From Massospora cicadina (Eukaryota > Entomophthoromycota > Entomophthoromycetes > Entomophthorales > Entomophthoraceae): DNA of 64,000 nt. Location: contig JAKSZP010018528.1 of assembly GCA_022478985.1 (NCBI GenBank), positions 1 to 64,000 on the forward strand, in the 5' to 3' direction. Both the position numbers and the translations under genes were made by a program. Under the pieces are notes generated by a model that saw nothing but the letters and a program-made list of their open reading frames with translations, had not been told where the DNA came from and ran no database searches. Positions 35,100-46,060 of the stretch are shown here, piece after piece (the first letter of the stretch is position 1; the number at the start of each line of letters is the position of its first letter).

Positions 35100-36600
35100 T
35101 ATCTCAAACGCAATCAGGGTTCTGATGACTCATGGAGAGGCAAAATATTGGTGAGGTTTGAAGCTTCAGATAGGCAAAAGGAGAAAACGCCCAAGGATGT
35201 AGGTCCATCTCAATTGTCACCCAATTGAATTCAATGTTACATTAAGGTCTTTAGACAAGCAGATGGAGTATCTACATGCATTCACTATAGTCACCAATAT
35301 GTATAAAATTGGATAGTAGAACTTTTAACAACTTCATAAACCAAGTCAGAAATTTGTGGTGGTGAGATTTCATCTCTGTAAGTTCATATGGGGCAGAAGG
35401 ACAGCGAGCTGCCCTTAATCAGTTATGGATTGATCTATAGGATAATATAGTGAAACTAAGAAGACAAATGGACAAAAAGCCCTGTGTGAATGTGAAATAG
35501 TGTCCTTGGAGCAAATCCATTGTTCCAAGCTAGTATAAATTCTCTTTCTGTCCCTTCCAGATCTATCTACTAATCTTGTTTTAAGGCATGGTTTTTCCCA
35601 GCAAGGAGAGTATTTCATCATTCTTAAATGTTTATGAGAGTGCAATGGAGGAGGCCACTGATATGAAAATGAAGCACATCCATCCTTTCCTCTGCATAGA
35701 AGTCAAAGTTTATAACCCCTTCACCTGCATTACTGTTAAACTTGGGATATAGTATAGACCGCCTTAATCCAGAAGTTTCAAGTGATCAAACTATTTTAAA
35801 CCAGAAGCAGGCCTTCATGACAAAATCATTTCATCAAAGAGAATAACTTTGCTGATTTCTGTAAATAAGTCTATTCTACTACTCAATCATTGGTTACTAC
35901 TAATCTTAATAATTATACAATGCCATTACTGCAACAATTTATACCCTTAAATCCTGTAATAACATCCAATTTCATATGATATGGATCAAGAAGGCCTTTA
36001 CATGCATCTGAGAAATTAAGGAGGTTCCAAACAAAGTTCCTGAAGCTATGTTAAATACATTTCTTACTTCTCAGAAGCCCTCGCCAGACCTTGCGTTCAT
36101 GACATTAAAGCAAAGGATATAATATCCCTTTATGTTTTACTGCAAAGGTCGTTTCACACCATGGACTGGTACTATAATTGACATGTGGAGGAGGCAAAAC
36201 ATAAGCTGTAAGAAATTGGAGGTTATAATGAAAAATAGTCTTTTTATGCTGACTATTCCTCTACCATGCCTCTAAATGAACCTAATGACCCCCAAAATTG
36301 CCTTTGAGGATACCTGGCTTAACATTCTATCAACTTCTGGTAATAAACATTCCAATACCACTTATAATCGTCTGCCAAGTACCCATGTTCCTCAATTTAC
36401 TGCCCCAGTTTGACAGCCTTCTATATAGGCTACAGTTAAGGTTCAAATAAATCCACTTTCTTGCAATGATCAATAGTGGGTCACCAATATTGTTGACCAT
36501 TAAAACTTATGAAGATAATCAATATCGCTTCTTACTTGCTACACTAAATGGAGTAAAAAAGTTCTGGCTCATAGTGTAATAGGCCTATTGAAGCATATTT
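35100..36600 (+). pseudogene. Element E gag core (decayed)
   Basis: By position the capsid and nucleocapsid part of gag. Long runs of stops; no zinc knuckle could be read with confidence. Fragments near 36,150-36,250 (TMDWYYN, then EEAKHKL) are gag-like in composition only. Confidence 0.3.
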
Positions 36601-36760
36601 AGCGCTCCCACCCATGTTTGGTAAATTGTTTTTAGACACCTCAGCGGTACTCTTGACAACCACAGCTACAAATTAATGTTGGAGGTTCAATCTCTCTCAA
36701 AGCATGATTTTGTCATTCACTACACTAAATGATCTACTTTCCTACATAATATCATGTGCT
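36601..36760 (+). pseudogene. Element E protease fragment
   Basis: FLDTSAVLLTT near 36,630-36,662 fits the aspartic protease active site (D-T/S-G/S-A). It lies between gag and RT as expected. The rest of the domain is not legible. Confidence 0.45.
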
Positions 36761-37038
36761 TTAGTATTTGAGACTAACAAGGTCTACAAGGGACGTGTAA
36801 ATTTCTGCACCTGTTTATTAAAGATGGATGAAAAGATTGAAATTTTTAATTATATGTTAAGGGTTCCCAGTTCCTGATGCCACTCCATGCGGCTGATGAA
36901 GTATAAGGAATGCCCTTTTACTTTCCAATGCAAAAAATAATTTCTTTAAAGTCTCAAAATATAAATAACACCTGGGTACATGTGAGTATCCCCAGGAGCC
37001 TATCACAAGACGAGTTTGTTTTTGTCCCCTAAATGAAA

Positions 37039-37192
37039 GAAATCTTAAGGGAGTGGAAGGAAAGTTGGTAGGGCGTACATCTACCAACCTGAAGGTTGTG
37101 GGTTTAATTCCCACCCTTTGTACATTAATCAGGATGCCAGCCAAAGGAAGCTATTGGCAGTTAGCAAGCAGGTCTAATAAAACGAAATCTTA
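37039..37192 (+). mobile_element. Probable tRNA-derived SINE with 9-bp target duplication
   Basis: A 136-bp insert (37,048-37,183) lies between two copies of GAAATCTTA (37,039-37,047; 37,184-37,192). It carries an A-box-like AGTTGGTAGGGCG (37,063-37,075) and a B-box-like GGTTTAATTCC (37,101-37,111) inside a perfect T-arm stem (GTGGG, loop, CCCAC), spaced as in a tRNA-type RNA polymerase III promoter. The acceptor and anticodon stems do not pair, so it is not a tRNA gene. The 3' part (AATCAGGATGCCAGCC, then CTAATAAAAC) is not tRNA-like. Confidence 0.6.
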
Positions 37193-37759
37193 CCCATGAT
37201 GTATTTAGTAAAATCTGAGTCCTGATCCAGAGGAGGAAAAACTTTCCATGACACAGTTGACCCAACTCAGGTTTCATGTCAACGTTTACTTTCTTTAGGT
37301 AATGTCCATCCATTGGTCAGCTTGCCTCAAATAAATATAATATAGTGAAAGAGATCTTAACTCATCTGGGAGTTCTTAGTGCTGCATATGACAGTCCAAT
37401 CTCTGTGCTGCTGGCTAATTTGACAACCAATACATGTATGATGGGATCCAGCACCCTGATAGCATATGTATGGCTACTTAACATTAATAAGATTGATAGT
37501 CTCTAGGGTATGGGAATCTCTGCAACTTTAAATTAGAGGAACCTCCCATGGTGGCATTAGTTGTAACTTCAGTTGGAGAAGATTTAACAATAAAACAAAG
37601 AAGTCAATGAGTTATTGAAGAAATACGCTATTTTGTTCTGCACCTCTATTCATATAGCTCAATAAGATGAAAGGGGCTTACACAACGTAGAAACTGGAGA
37701 TTTTTCGCTTATCTAAGCATGTGTTTATCAAAAAAGAATAAAAAGGAAGCATAATTCTC

Positions 37760-38520
37760 TAGGGAGCTCAATGAATGAAAGAGATAGGGCTTCTATACCA
37801 TATTGAAGTTCATGGGAATTTTCCCTCATACTTGTTTGTAAGAAAAAATGGAGTCACTGATTTGCCATGTACTACTGCAATATTAATTTGGCAACGAAGA
37901 AAGACAGCTATATATTGCCTCAGATTGACAACTCGCTATGCCTTCTATATGGATCTTAATATTGCTAGCAATGGATCTTGCCAGAAGGTATTGGCAGACC
38001 AAGATAGCCCAAGGATTGAGCCAAGTTGTGAATTAATTGTAAATAAAGTGTTTTTTGAGCCAGTTCAGATGCCACAAGGGCAATGATTTTTTGGACACCT
38101 TCCAACTAGATATGGTGGACTTCTGGGTGACTTGAAGTTTTGTGCATGTTACCTTAATAACATCATCTTTTTCTCAAAGACCTTCAATGGACATCTAGAG
38201 TATCTCTATCAAGTTTTTTTTGGCTCAGGCAGGATTCTCTCAAACTCAAGTCTTAAAAGTTATTTCCTCAACCAAGATGAAGTTTCTTGGGAATAGATTC
38301 ACCAAGAAAGGGATAACCCCTTTCAGACAAGGTTGCCAAAATTAGAAGGATGACCCCACCCTGTATCCTTAGACATTTAAGTGTTTCTTGGGATGGTGGG
38401 GTACTATAGAAAGTTCATCCTGTAGTTTGCAGAGCTTACTGACCATTAGTCTACCTGCTCAAAATTATTCCTTTCATATAAAGTCATTAATAGATCAGTC
38501 ATTCAGCCTTCTAAGGACCG
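37760..38520 (+). pseudogene. Element E reverse transcriptase
   Basis: RT domain. FEPVQMPQGQ near 38,050-38,080 is the conserved PQG block; CYLNNIIFFSKTFNGHLEYL near 38,145-38,205 is the catalytic box with YLNN in place of YLDD (both Asp lost); FLGMVGYYRKFIL near 38,382-38,420 is the thumb. The stretch 37,775-38,086 is open for 103 codons. Confidence 0.75.
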
Positions 38521-38529
38521 CTCTAATTA

Positions 38530-39275
38530 CCCAGAATATCATTGGTGAGGATATGAACCAGATTATGTTTTTTCCAATATTCTCTGAAGCTAGAATTATA
38601 AGTAATTGGGAAAGTTTGCCAATTATAGTTATTTAGATATAATGATTTTTAGACTTCCAATGGAAATTTTAAACTGAACTTTGATCAATTGTAGCTGTTT
38701 TGATAATTTTAAAGCTATCAAAATTATTGGAATAATCCCTTATAAATTATAATGTGACCAACACTTGTGGTTACTTTTTGCCTCAATTTTAATACATATT
38801 TTGGTGATGTTCTCATTTAGTCAAATTGATTGATTGTTATGACTATTTCAATTGCTATTTGCTTCCTGATAAATAGTGTCAATAGATTATTGTAAATCAA
38901 TTATAAGGCACCTCTGCATTACACTTTAATATGTCTTTACCTACTCCTAGGACTTAATAAACCCTAGAGTAAGGTGGGGAAGCAAGTATCTTATACTATG
39001 GTAGAAACTACCAATGTAATTAGAAATAGGTAGGAATTTGATTGTTACTTGTCACCTATAAAAACTTCACTTTCATTACTGATAAGATACTTTGGCTTTG
39101 GGTGCTAAATCTTCTAATAATTTATAGTAATTTATGTAGTCAAAGGTTGCATAATTATTTAAAGCAAAAAAGTCAAATTTTCCCTAAACTACTTGTGGCT
39201 CAGATTACTCTTTCAGTTGCTAAACTGTGAATCAATTATATTACAACATATGTAAACCTGTTCAGACACCGTTTG
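38530..39275 (+). repeat. Left LTR of element C
   Basis: About 0.75 kb matching 45,400-46,060 in order, roughly 70% identical by eye. It is followed by TTGCTCACTATAGGGG (39,283-39,298), close to the family-A primer site region TGGTGCTCACTACAGGGG. Start is approximate. Confidence 0.6.
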
Positions 39276-39425
39276 CTTTAAGAGTTGCTCACTATAGGGG
39301 AATCTAAGCCATTATCGTTGTAAAACAATAAAGCAACTTTAAGTTAAAACAGCCCTGCAGACCTGTTCAGACGCCGCTTTCAATTAGCTGTTCTCACTCC
39401 AGGGGGTCATTTGAGCCATTAATTA
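39250..39425 (+). repeat. Tandem duplication across the LTR/primer-site region of C
   Basis: Two copies about 107 bp apart, at 39,252-39,313 and 39,359-39,420, each running CCTGTTCAGAC(A/G)CCG...CTCACT(A/C)...GGGG...AGCCATTA. Each contains the primer-site-like core CTCACTATAGGGG or CTCACTCCAGGGGG. Confidence 0.65.
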
Positions 39426-39963
39426 TAAAACAAGTTCCTACCAGAATAAGATGTAGACCATTTGCAAAAGGATCATTATCAATTTAAAGCATGGGTGTGT
39501 AAGGAAATGTTGTAAATGCAATAAAAGATATTTGCATTGATAGAACTTTTAAAAGAATTTCTGTAATCTGTCAACTATCTAAAGTGCTAAAGAATGCGTA
39601 TATTAAATGTAAAAAAAGTATGAAAGTCAAATCTGAAAAAATGTGAGGAGAAAATTTTAACACAGTTATCCAGCTTTGAGAAAAATAAATGCTCCTGTCA
39701 AGAGAAAGATGTTGAAGGAATGGAGATACTTGACATCTTTTCATCTGATACCAGTAATTTTAGATTAACCATAAAGTCACTCCAAAAATTCCCAAGTTAT
39801 TAACAGTTATTCAAGTACAATACGATAAGGGAATTGGCTGGTAATTGTCAGAACCAAATAATTTTATGGGATCAATGGAAAATATATTGGCAACAATTTC
39901 CATACAATTTACAGCTTCAGACCTTTTCAAAAGTCTTCCTGATTTTCAAAAAAGTAATTTTCC

Positions 39964-40044
39964 AGTATTTATAAACTACACATCGATGAATCCCCCCTTG
40001 GGTTGGGACCATCTAGTACTAAAAAAAAAGTATTTATAAACTAC
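39964..40044 (+). mobile_element. Ultra-short LINE-1 tail insertion (49 bp) with target duplication
   Basis: Insert 39,980-40,028 matches the last 40 or so nt of LINE-1 from just after its AATAAA (ACATCGATGAATCCCCCC...GGGACCATCTAGTACT) plus nine A. It is flanked by exact 16-bp copies AGTATTTATAAACTAC at 39,964-39,979 and 40,029-40,044. Confidence 0.92.
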
Positions 40045-40589
40045 TTGAATTTACTATGATGGGATGCGTAATTTCAGGAGGCAAATATTTTAATTAATTG
40101 TCTGGCTATGGAGAGCCAAAATCTTGTTCTACCCAAGATTGGCAGTCAACCAATGGATTTATAGTGAGGAAAAAGATGCTGTTATGAGCGAATTTGGCAG
40201 CCCTGAGCGCCTTCCAAACTGAACGCAGGAATCTATATGTATTCAGTTTAAGAGTACTATAACAATTAATGCCTTTGATGATTGGTTCTATAAAGAAACT
40301 TAAAATTCACTGAGCAAATGAAAAACAATTTTGATTTATGCATTGCAATGAATTTGGCACTTTATCCCTATAGAGAATTTAATTGGGCCACGATTTTAGT
40401 CTTAAATTATAATGCCAAGACCTCACAAAGATACTGAATTTTTTAAACTTTAAAACAAAAATTTAGATTAAACCTGAGTTGAAAAGATGAAAATTACACA
40501 GGGAAATTTTCCAAAATAACTCTCTTTCCACTTGACATAACTTCCTGAGAAAAATTACATGAATTAATAAAAGCAAATCTTAATCACCT

Positions 40590-42470
40590 GTTGTAGTTTC
40601 GCTCTGATGTCCTTGGATTCTCCACCAGCTGCTCCAGTGTGGGGCAGTGGTGAAACTTCCCCCACCATTTTCCATCTGGCAGGAAAACACGTTCAGACTG
40701 GTTCACCCAGTCATTCCAAACCCATGAGACAATTCGTTCCTCCCAAGGATCTTGATGCCCACCTTGCTTGTACCCAAGCGGTACCTCACTGCACCCTGGT
40801 GCTCCCCCAGAGCAACATGCGCTATGGCTAATGGTCAAATATGGGCAACTATTCCCATACCATGACCAAGACATTATCAAAATGGCACAAGCAGTGGTGA
40901 CACCCACCAGATGAATAGATTTCTGCCCCTAAAAGGGTATTTCAACCTTGGCTTCAACTGTGAAGCCAATGCTGCCACTGCATCAACCATGCCCCTGGTG
41001 TTCTAGGGCACCCCATCTTCCCAAAACTTGGACCTGGCTCCCAACAGACACCACTTTGGTGGTCCAGTTTTCTGGTCTGCCCACCCACCTTCCCCCTGAA
41101 GTGCTCCACCAGGAGCTGATGGACGGTTTGGCAGCCTATGGCTCCAACCCCATCTTACAATTTGTGGTCCCAAATGGGGCCACACGAGTCACTGGGCCTT
41201 GGGCATATGCCACAATCAGCCCTGAATTAAGTAAAATTTCTGTGTCAATTCCCCCTTGCACCATTATTCCTTCAGCGCCAACCATCCATTTTGGGCCCAC
41301 ATCAAGGGCAGGCGGACAATCTGTCCATCATGTTTTGTTTTGGACCACTTAAAATGCAAGTGCCCCTCCTTAGCCACTTCCAACGGATTGGACAACTCAT
41401 CCACCGACCTCCAATCTGCTGCCCACCCCATATAAGTTTCAGCATGGGGCACAATCCTACCTCCCCTTCCCCCAAAACTGGAAGCTGCAGCTGCACCTGC
41501 AGCCGCCAATCAGCCTCCTCCTCGCCCCAATGCCACACATGATTCCTCTGATCAAGCATTTAATTTTATCCCAGTTTGATCTCATGCTACCTACAACAAA
41601 TCAACCAAGCTTCAACTGTACTCCTATTCCCCAATTTAATTCACCAAAAACCCATGGGAGTTATTGGCTGAAATTAATGAATAAGGTAAGCTCATTGAAG
41701 AACCATTTCTGCAAATTGAGCGGTTTGTTAATGCAGAATGGGATGCCAAATACCCCCCTCAACTATATACCCCACAGCCAAATGCTGAATCATTTTGCAG
41801 TGATCACCAACTTGAAGTCAAAGCAGCTGCAATACCAGATTGTTGTTCTATTTACAAAGCTGTCTCAAAATCAGTGGCAATGTTTACAGGAGGAATTCCA
41901 CCTCATGTTGTCCCCAAAAGTCTTACTCAAAAGAGTAAAATCACAGTAAAACAGTCACACAAAAAGTTAACAATGCTATCCAGAACTTGGTAACTATAGC
42001 ACGAAACCCAAAAGCTAAAATTACCTGAACCAATATTGCTACAATTGTTAAACTCCCAGATGCCCGCATTAAAGCTGAAAAAGCTTTAGCTGAATATATC
42101 AGTGCCATTTTACTAGCTGGCAATTTCCATGAAATACCAATTATTAGCAATATTGAACCACATGCTGCAGATGCCCCAATGCCATTACTTTCTGCTTTGA
42201 CACGTACTCTACTATGGGAGGAAGAAGATGCTGCTGAAGATGAGCCCTCCAATCCCCCTCCCCTTCCGCCATGGGGGATAAGCGGTTTCCACTGCCCACC
42301 TGGTTGGTCATTTTGTTCAAAGTGTTTTACTCAATCTTCTCATATGGGCATTTTGTCTGAACCAATTAGTTACATTAGTTTTTAGTTTTTGCTTTAGTTT
42401 TGGTAATGTTCATCCCCTGGTTGGCTTACCACGATTAAATAAATATTTTTCAAAAATAAAAGCTTTATCT
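40590..42470 (+). mobile_element. LINE ORF1-only copy, probably retroposed
   Basis: G+C-rich block in AT-rich surroundings. The stretch 40,948-41,352 (134 codons open) reads GLPTHLPPEVLHQELMDGL and ISPELSKISVSIPPCTII, matching the RRM-like part of LINE-0 ORF1. A partial knuckle, FCSKCFTQSSHMG, is near 42,310-42,350. It ends in an AT-rich stretch with AAATAAATATTTTTC and AATAAAAG near 42,440-42,470. No endonuclease or RT follows. It may be a truncated LINE or a non-autonomous derivative; no clear target duplication. Confidence 0.6.
40948..42330 (+). pseudogene. ORF1-like protein, several frames
   Basis: The first part (40,948-41,352) is the RRM-like region. From about 41,640 to 42,000 a different frame reads well (EEPFLQIERFVNAEWDAKYP, then AVSKSVAMFTGGIPPHVV). 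From 42,050 to 42,260 a third frame reads PDARIKAEKALAEYISAIL and ends in an acidic stretch (LLWEEEDAAEDEPS) before the partial knuckle. I recognise only the first and last parts; the middle has no known domain. Confidence 0.5.
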
Positions 42471-43050
42471 AAAAGTCATGAATGTGGTAAGGATGGCCGA
42501 ATTGCAAAGTCCCTAAAATGAAGGAATTAGTGGGAATGTTGACATGGTTATCCCTAATGATAATGTGAATTCAGAGACTTATCAGAGATAAGATCAGGCT
42601 TAATAGACAAGGAACAGTCTATTTCCGCCCATTCTCTAGTTCTAAACAATTTAGAAGAACAATAAAAAACTTATATGTAGAGCAACTCTGTATGGGATAT
42701 GACCATAAACTATATCTATCAGGTATTTATTACTGGAGTGCATATAATTACTCATCCAAGATTTAAGGTGATTATGCATAAAATAACTATGAAAGTGATG
42801 AGTCTCTATGTAAAGCAACACTAGGACATGTAAAAAAACATGAAGAGTACAACCTTAAACCTGATGGCGGAAAAGCCTCAATGAAACCCATCAATGAATA
42901 AAAGTTTCATGATACGTTAAACCACTTATGCAATCATTCAATTTGGCAAACAATGCCATAATTCTACAAGTAAAAAGTATTGCACAGGACTCAAATTGTA
43001 CATATGTGGATATCTTTGTAGAATAATCAAGGCTTTTTGAAAACATCAAC
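42471..43050. other. Unassigned interior of element C
   Basis: AT-rich, stops in all frames, nothing recognised. Expected to be gag remnant by position. Confidence 0.35.
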
Positions 43051-43330
43051 AATGAGGCTCTAATTAATATTATCTCTGCAAATTTGGTGTAAATATTAAG
43101 ACTTGCACCATATGGATTATAAAAATGAATACGTAACTGCTGGTCTAAAAATACTAATTCTAAGGGAGAATTCAGTGTTTTGCCATTATGGTTTAGTCAC
43201 TCCTTGTTACTGCACTGGCTATTAATTTACCAAACCAGGTTTATCATATTTTAATTGGCACTGACTTCATGCATCAGTATGGGGTTCAAGATGCTTATAA
43301 TTTAATACTCTCATAATTTTATGGCAAATT
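43050..43330 (+). pseudogene. Element C protease fragment
   Basis: The end of the protease domain reads NQVYHILIGTDFMHQYGVQ near 43,220-43,280, matching NQNYEILIGTEFLCKHGVK of A2. The DSG active site upstream is not legible. This ties C to family A. Confidence 0.65.
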
Positions 43331-43863
43331 TTGTCATTGTTTTATACTAAATGGTGATTAACTCCCAAATCAGTAGATATAAATATAAGCCAAATATTTG
43401 TAAATGGAATTGTCACAATTAGTATTACCAGTCAGGAAACTGTTAAAAGAAACTTCCTGATTAAGTTGAAGAATGACATGGAATTTTTTTGAGGGAAGGC
43501 CGGCCAATGGTTTTTGTATCCAAAGAGCATTGCTTTTATTGGAACTGGACTACGCTGGAAATACCCAAACGATTTTACGTTTAAGTGTATGCACTCTGGA
43601 GGGAAGTTAAAGCTATGCGTTACATCTATTAATTTAAGCTCATTTATGGAAAAAGTCAGTTATAATTACCAATTTATTGGATAAACCATTAAAATATAAA
43701 CAACTAAGTAATAGCATATACTCAATTGATTCCAGTAGATGATCTTGCATCTTCCCACGATTTGGTCAAGCTAGATGAGATGAAATTACGCAGAAAAAGT
43801 AATATTTAGGGTACATATACCTTTAGAGCATGGGAATAGTTTTCAATATTTTATATAATAAAA

Positions 43864-44475
43864 TCTATCTATATAAAACAAAGTCGGGTTAGTTACACCA
43901 TTTATAACTCAAGAACGGCTGGACCGATTTTTATGATCTTTGATTTGTTGGATTTGTCTCCGCCCCGAATAGCAGAATAACTATTAAAACAAGGGAAAAA
44001 ATCACGAAAAAAATTTATGAAGAAAATTCATTTTCTCTTACATTTTGTATGGAACGGCTTTTTTGATGATATCTCGAGAACGGATTGACTGATTTCGATG
44101 AATTTTTTTTCGTTCGTCTCGGCCTCGAGAAGTTTCCCCGCGCATTGGAAAAGTAAGAAAATCACAAAAAAATTAAAATCCGTATACAACGCCATCTCTG
44201 ATACATGACAAACAAAAAAAGGAACAAAATGAACATGGCGTTGTATGCTGGTATTAATAAATTCACCAAATTACTCACCTGAGACTAAACAAAAATCAGT
44301 ATTAGAGTTTTAAGTAAATTAAGTAATTAGGATAAACGGCTCACCAGCCGCGAGGGCAACAGTGAAGCTGTTAGTCCGAGTGGCTCAATAGTAGTTTTGG
44401 CACAGCCTATAGGCTACAATGTGAGCTTACCATCATCCGATAAACTAAATACCGTAGCGAAGCACCGATATCTAG
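43864..44475 (+). mobile_element. Helitron-like element (non-autonomous)
   Basis: The 5' end TCTATCTATATAAAACAAAG follows an A, as for Helitrons (TC start after A). It is followed by AACTCAAGAACGGCTGGACC, a sequence I know from animal Helitron families. The 3' end has a short hairpin (ACCGTAGCGAAGCACCG, 44,451-44,467) and then CTAG at 44,472-44,475, the CTRR terminus. The base after it is A, not T, so the 3' border is imperfect. No Rep/helicase is encoded. A second hairpin of the same kind, nearly perfect (ACCGTAGCGAAGCACGGGT), is at 44,882-44,900, so a longer form ending near 44,910 is possible. Confidence 0.7.
43905..44200 (+). repeat. Diverged tandem duplication inside the Helitron-like element
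   Basis: Two units about 165 bp apart: AACTCAAGAACGGCTGGACC near 43,907 and ATCTCGAGAACGGATTGACT near 44,071. Each is followed by a CTCCGCCCCGA or CTCGGCCTCGA block and an AAAATCACAAAAAAA-type stretch. Confidence 0.6.
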
Positions 44476-45070
44476 ATGTTAGGTTTATATATTTTAAAAA
44501 CCTGCCTAATTTGGTTTACCTAATTAATAAAATACTTTTGGCAAGTTAAGTAGAAGTTGATTTAGTAGTTTGGAAGATATGTCATGTACACAATGATTTT
44601 AAATAAATAGAGACGTTTTGGGTAGCAGTTTGGTATTATTTGATTGATTCGATAGGTTTATTTTGTTTGGCCGAGTGGTTGATGGCTTTTAATCAAGTTA
44701 ATCGGACACAGTTTAGTTTAAGGGTGATTAGTTATTGGTTGTTTTGATAAGTTCAGTTAGGCTTACCTGAGTGGTTGGTGGTTTTTGGTTGATTCGATTG
44801 AGCAATTAGATTTGGCTGAGTGGTTTTGTTTATCTATAGTACAAAATATTTAATAAATTGAAAATCTGAACTTTTATAGACACCGTAGCGAAGCACGGGT
44901 AAATGGCTATTAAAAGATGAAATAAGAAATATGAAAAAATAAAGTATTATATTATTATATTATAAAATAATTATTTAGGTTTAGTTTAAGGGTGGTTAGC
45001 TGAGCGGATAAAACTGCTTCCACCCCTAGTGCAAGTTTTTAGTTTGAAACCTGTACTGGCTAGAAAACAT
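44340..45070 (+). repeat. Run of tRNA-like A-box modules next to the Helitron
   Basis: Five segments resemble the 5' end of Ser/Leu-type tRNAs: TTAGTCCGAGTGGCT (44,371), TTTGGCCGAGTGGTTGATGG (44,666), TTACCTGAGTGGTTGGTGG (44,763), TTTGGCTGAGTGGTT (44,811) and TTAGCTGAGCGG (44,996). Only the last has a plausible B box at the right distance (AGTTTGAAAC, 45,041-45,050). TTTAGTTTAAGGGTG precedes two of the blocks (near 44,710 and 44,980), and GATTGATTCGAT or GTTGATTCGAT two others. Confidence 0.55.
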
Positions 45071-45120
45071 TCTCAGTGTGGCATATTTGTCCTGAGGTTG
45101 ACCCACCTCGAATAATTTTT
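44990..45120 (+). mobile_element. SINE-like tRNA-derived unit
   Basis: A box TAGCTGAGCGG at 44,997-45,007 and B-box-like AGTTTGAAAC at 45,041-45,050, spaced as in a polymerase III promoter. It continues with a non-tRNA body (CTAGAAAACATTCTCAGTGT and GAGGTTGACCCACCTC). The acceptor stem is not present, so it is not a tRNA gene. Ends uncertain. Confidence 0.45.
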
Positions 45121-45399
45121 ATTTAGGTTTGGTTTAATGCCATTTTGGTAATGAATTCTGACAATTTACTTTGAAAGAAATGCTATCAATTTACTCAGCG
45201 ATATTTTCTCCATCATTTTCTTTCTAAAGCTTTTAGGATGAGGGCTTTATCAAAGACCTCTATTCCTGTCATTAGCAATAATTAAATTAACAAAATACCA
45301 CACCTCCTAAATTGATGTTTGAGCAGAGCTTGTTGTACCAACAGATATTATGGAAGAATATGATATGGTTAAGATAAGTGATTTGCCAGGATTTTAGCC

Positions 45400-46060
45400 A
45401 TACTATAATATTCTAATCTGTCTTAAAGTTAGCATTCTAAGTAATTGGGCAAGGTTGCCAATATAATTAGCTAGTTTTGATAACAACAAAACTTCCAAAT
45501 TAAAGATTCCAACTTACCTTTGATAAATTATACTAATTTAATGATTTTAAGGCTATAAAAATTATTGGGGATGATCCTTGATGAGGTTTAAGTGGACTAA
45601 CACTTGCAGTTATATCTGCCACAACTTTGAAATAATTTTTGTGAAGTTCTAATTTATTATTAAATCTGACTGATGAATTATAGCTATGTTGGTGACTATC
45701 TACTTTCCAGCAAATATTGCTAATGATTTTGTATTTCATTTTTTGGCAACATTGCTTTACACTTAGATAAGATTTGTATAAATTACTAAGTCTTGGTAAA
45801 CCCTAGAATAAAATAGATAAGTCTATGCTTTTTCTTTAGGAACTGTCAATGTAATTAAAAAATAGGAGGGCATTTAATCGCTACTTGTTACCTACAAAAA
45901 TTATACCCCTCATCCCTACTAAAAGTACTTGGTTTTTATTAATAGTTTTTCTAGTAGTTTATTTTAGTTTTTTGTAGGCAATGTTTGCTAAGTATTTTTT
46001 AAATTAAACAATGTCAATTTTTTACTTATCCCATTTTTAAATTTACTTTATGTTATCAAT
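45400..46060 (+). repeat. Right LTR of element C
   Basis: Partner of 38,530-39,275 in the same orientation. Matching blocks extend from AAGTAATTGGGCAAGG near 45,442 to TACTTGTTACCTACAAAAA near 45,880. A polypurine-like stretch precedes it weakly (TTATGGAAGAATATGATATGG near 45,350). Confidence 0.55.

Larger units (their letters stand above)
34480..38520 (+). mobile_element. Ty3/gypsy element E, 5' portion (gag, protease, RT)
   Basis: Left part of an old gypsy copy related to B: both carry a collagen-like tract in gag. Collagen-like triplets at 34,943-35,041, a protease motif near 36,633 and RT motifs at 38,060-38,420 come in order. The element breaks off after the RT thumb near 38,510, where element C begins, and resumes with RNase H at about 47,070, then the integrase core at about 52,900-53,168. 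Every frame is broken. Confidence 0.75.
38530..46060 (+). mobile_element. LTR element C nested in E, with further insertions
   Basis: Two related segments, about 38,530-39,275 and 45,400-46,060, share collinear blocks: AAGTAATTGGGAAAGTTTGCCAA against AAGTAATTGGGCAAGGTTGCCAA, an AATTATTGG block, CCAACACTTG against CTAACACTTG, and AAACCCTAGA. I read them as LTRs. A family-A-like primer site follows the first, and a protease fragment of family-A type lies at about 43,050-43,330. RT, RNase H and integrase are missing or unreadable, so the interior is deleted or was displaced by the LINE ORF1 copy and Helitron inside it. Confidence 0.6.

Noticed and set aside
37048..37130. A functional tRNA gene
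   Set aside because: T arm and box-like motifs are present, but acceptor and anticodon stems do not pair and the unit has flanking direct repeats; SINE is the better reading.
45350..45400. Clear polypurine tract before the C right LTR
   Set aside because: Only a weak mixed purine stretch is present, so the LTR start was left approximate.
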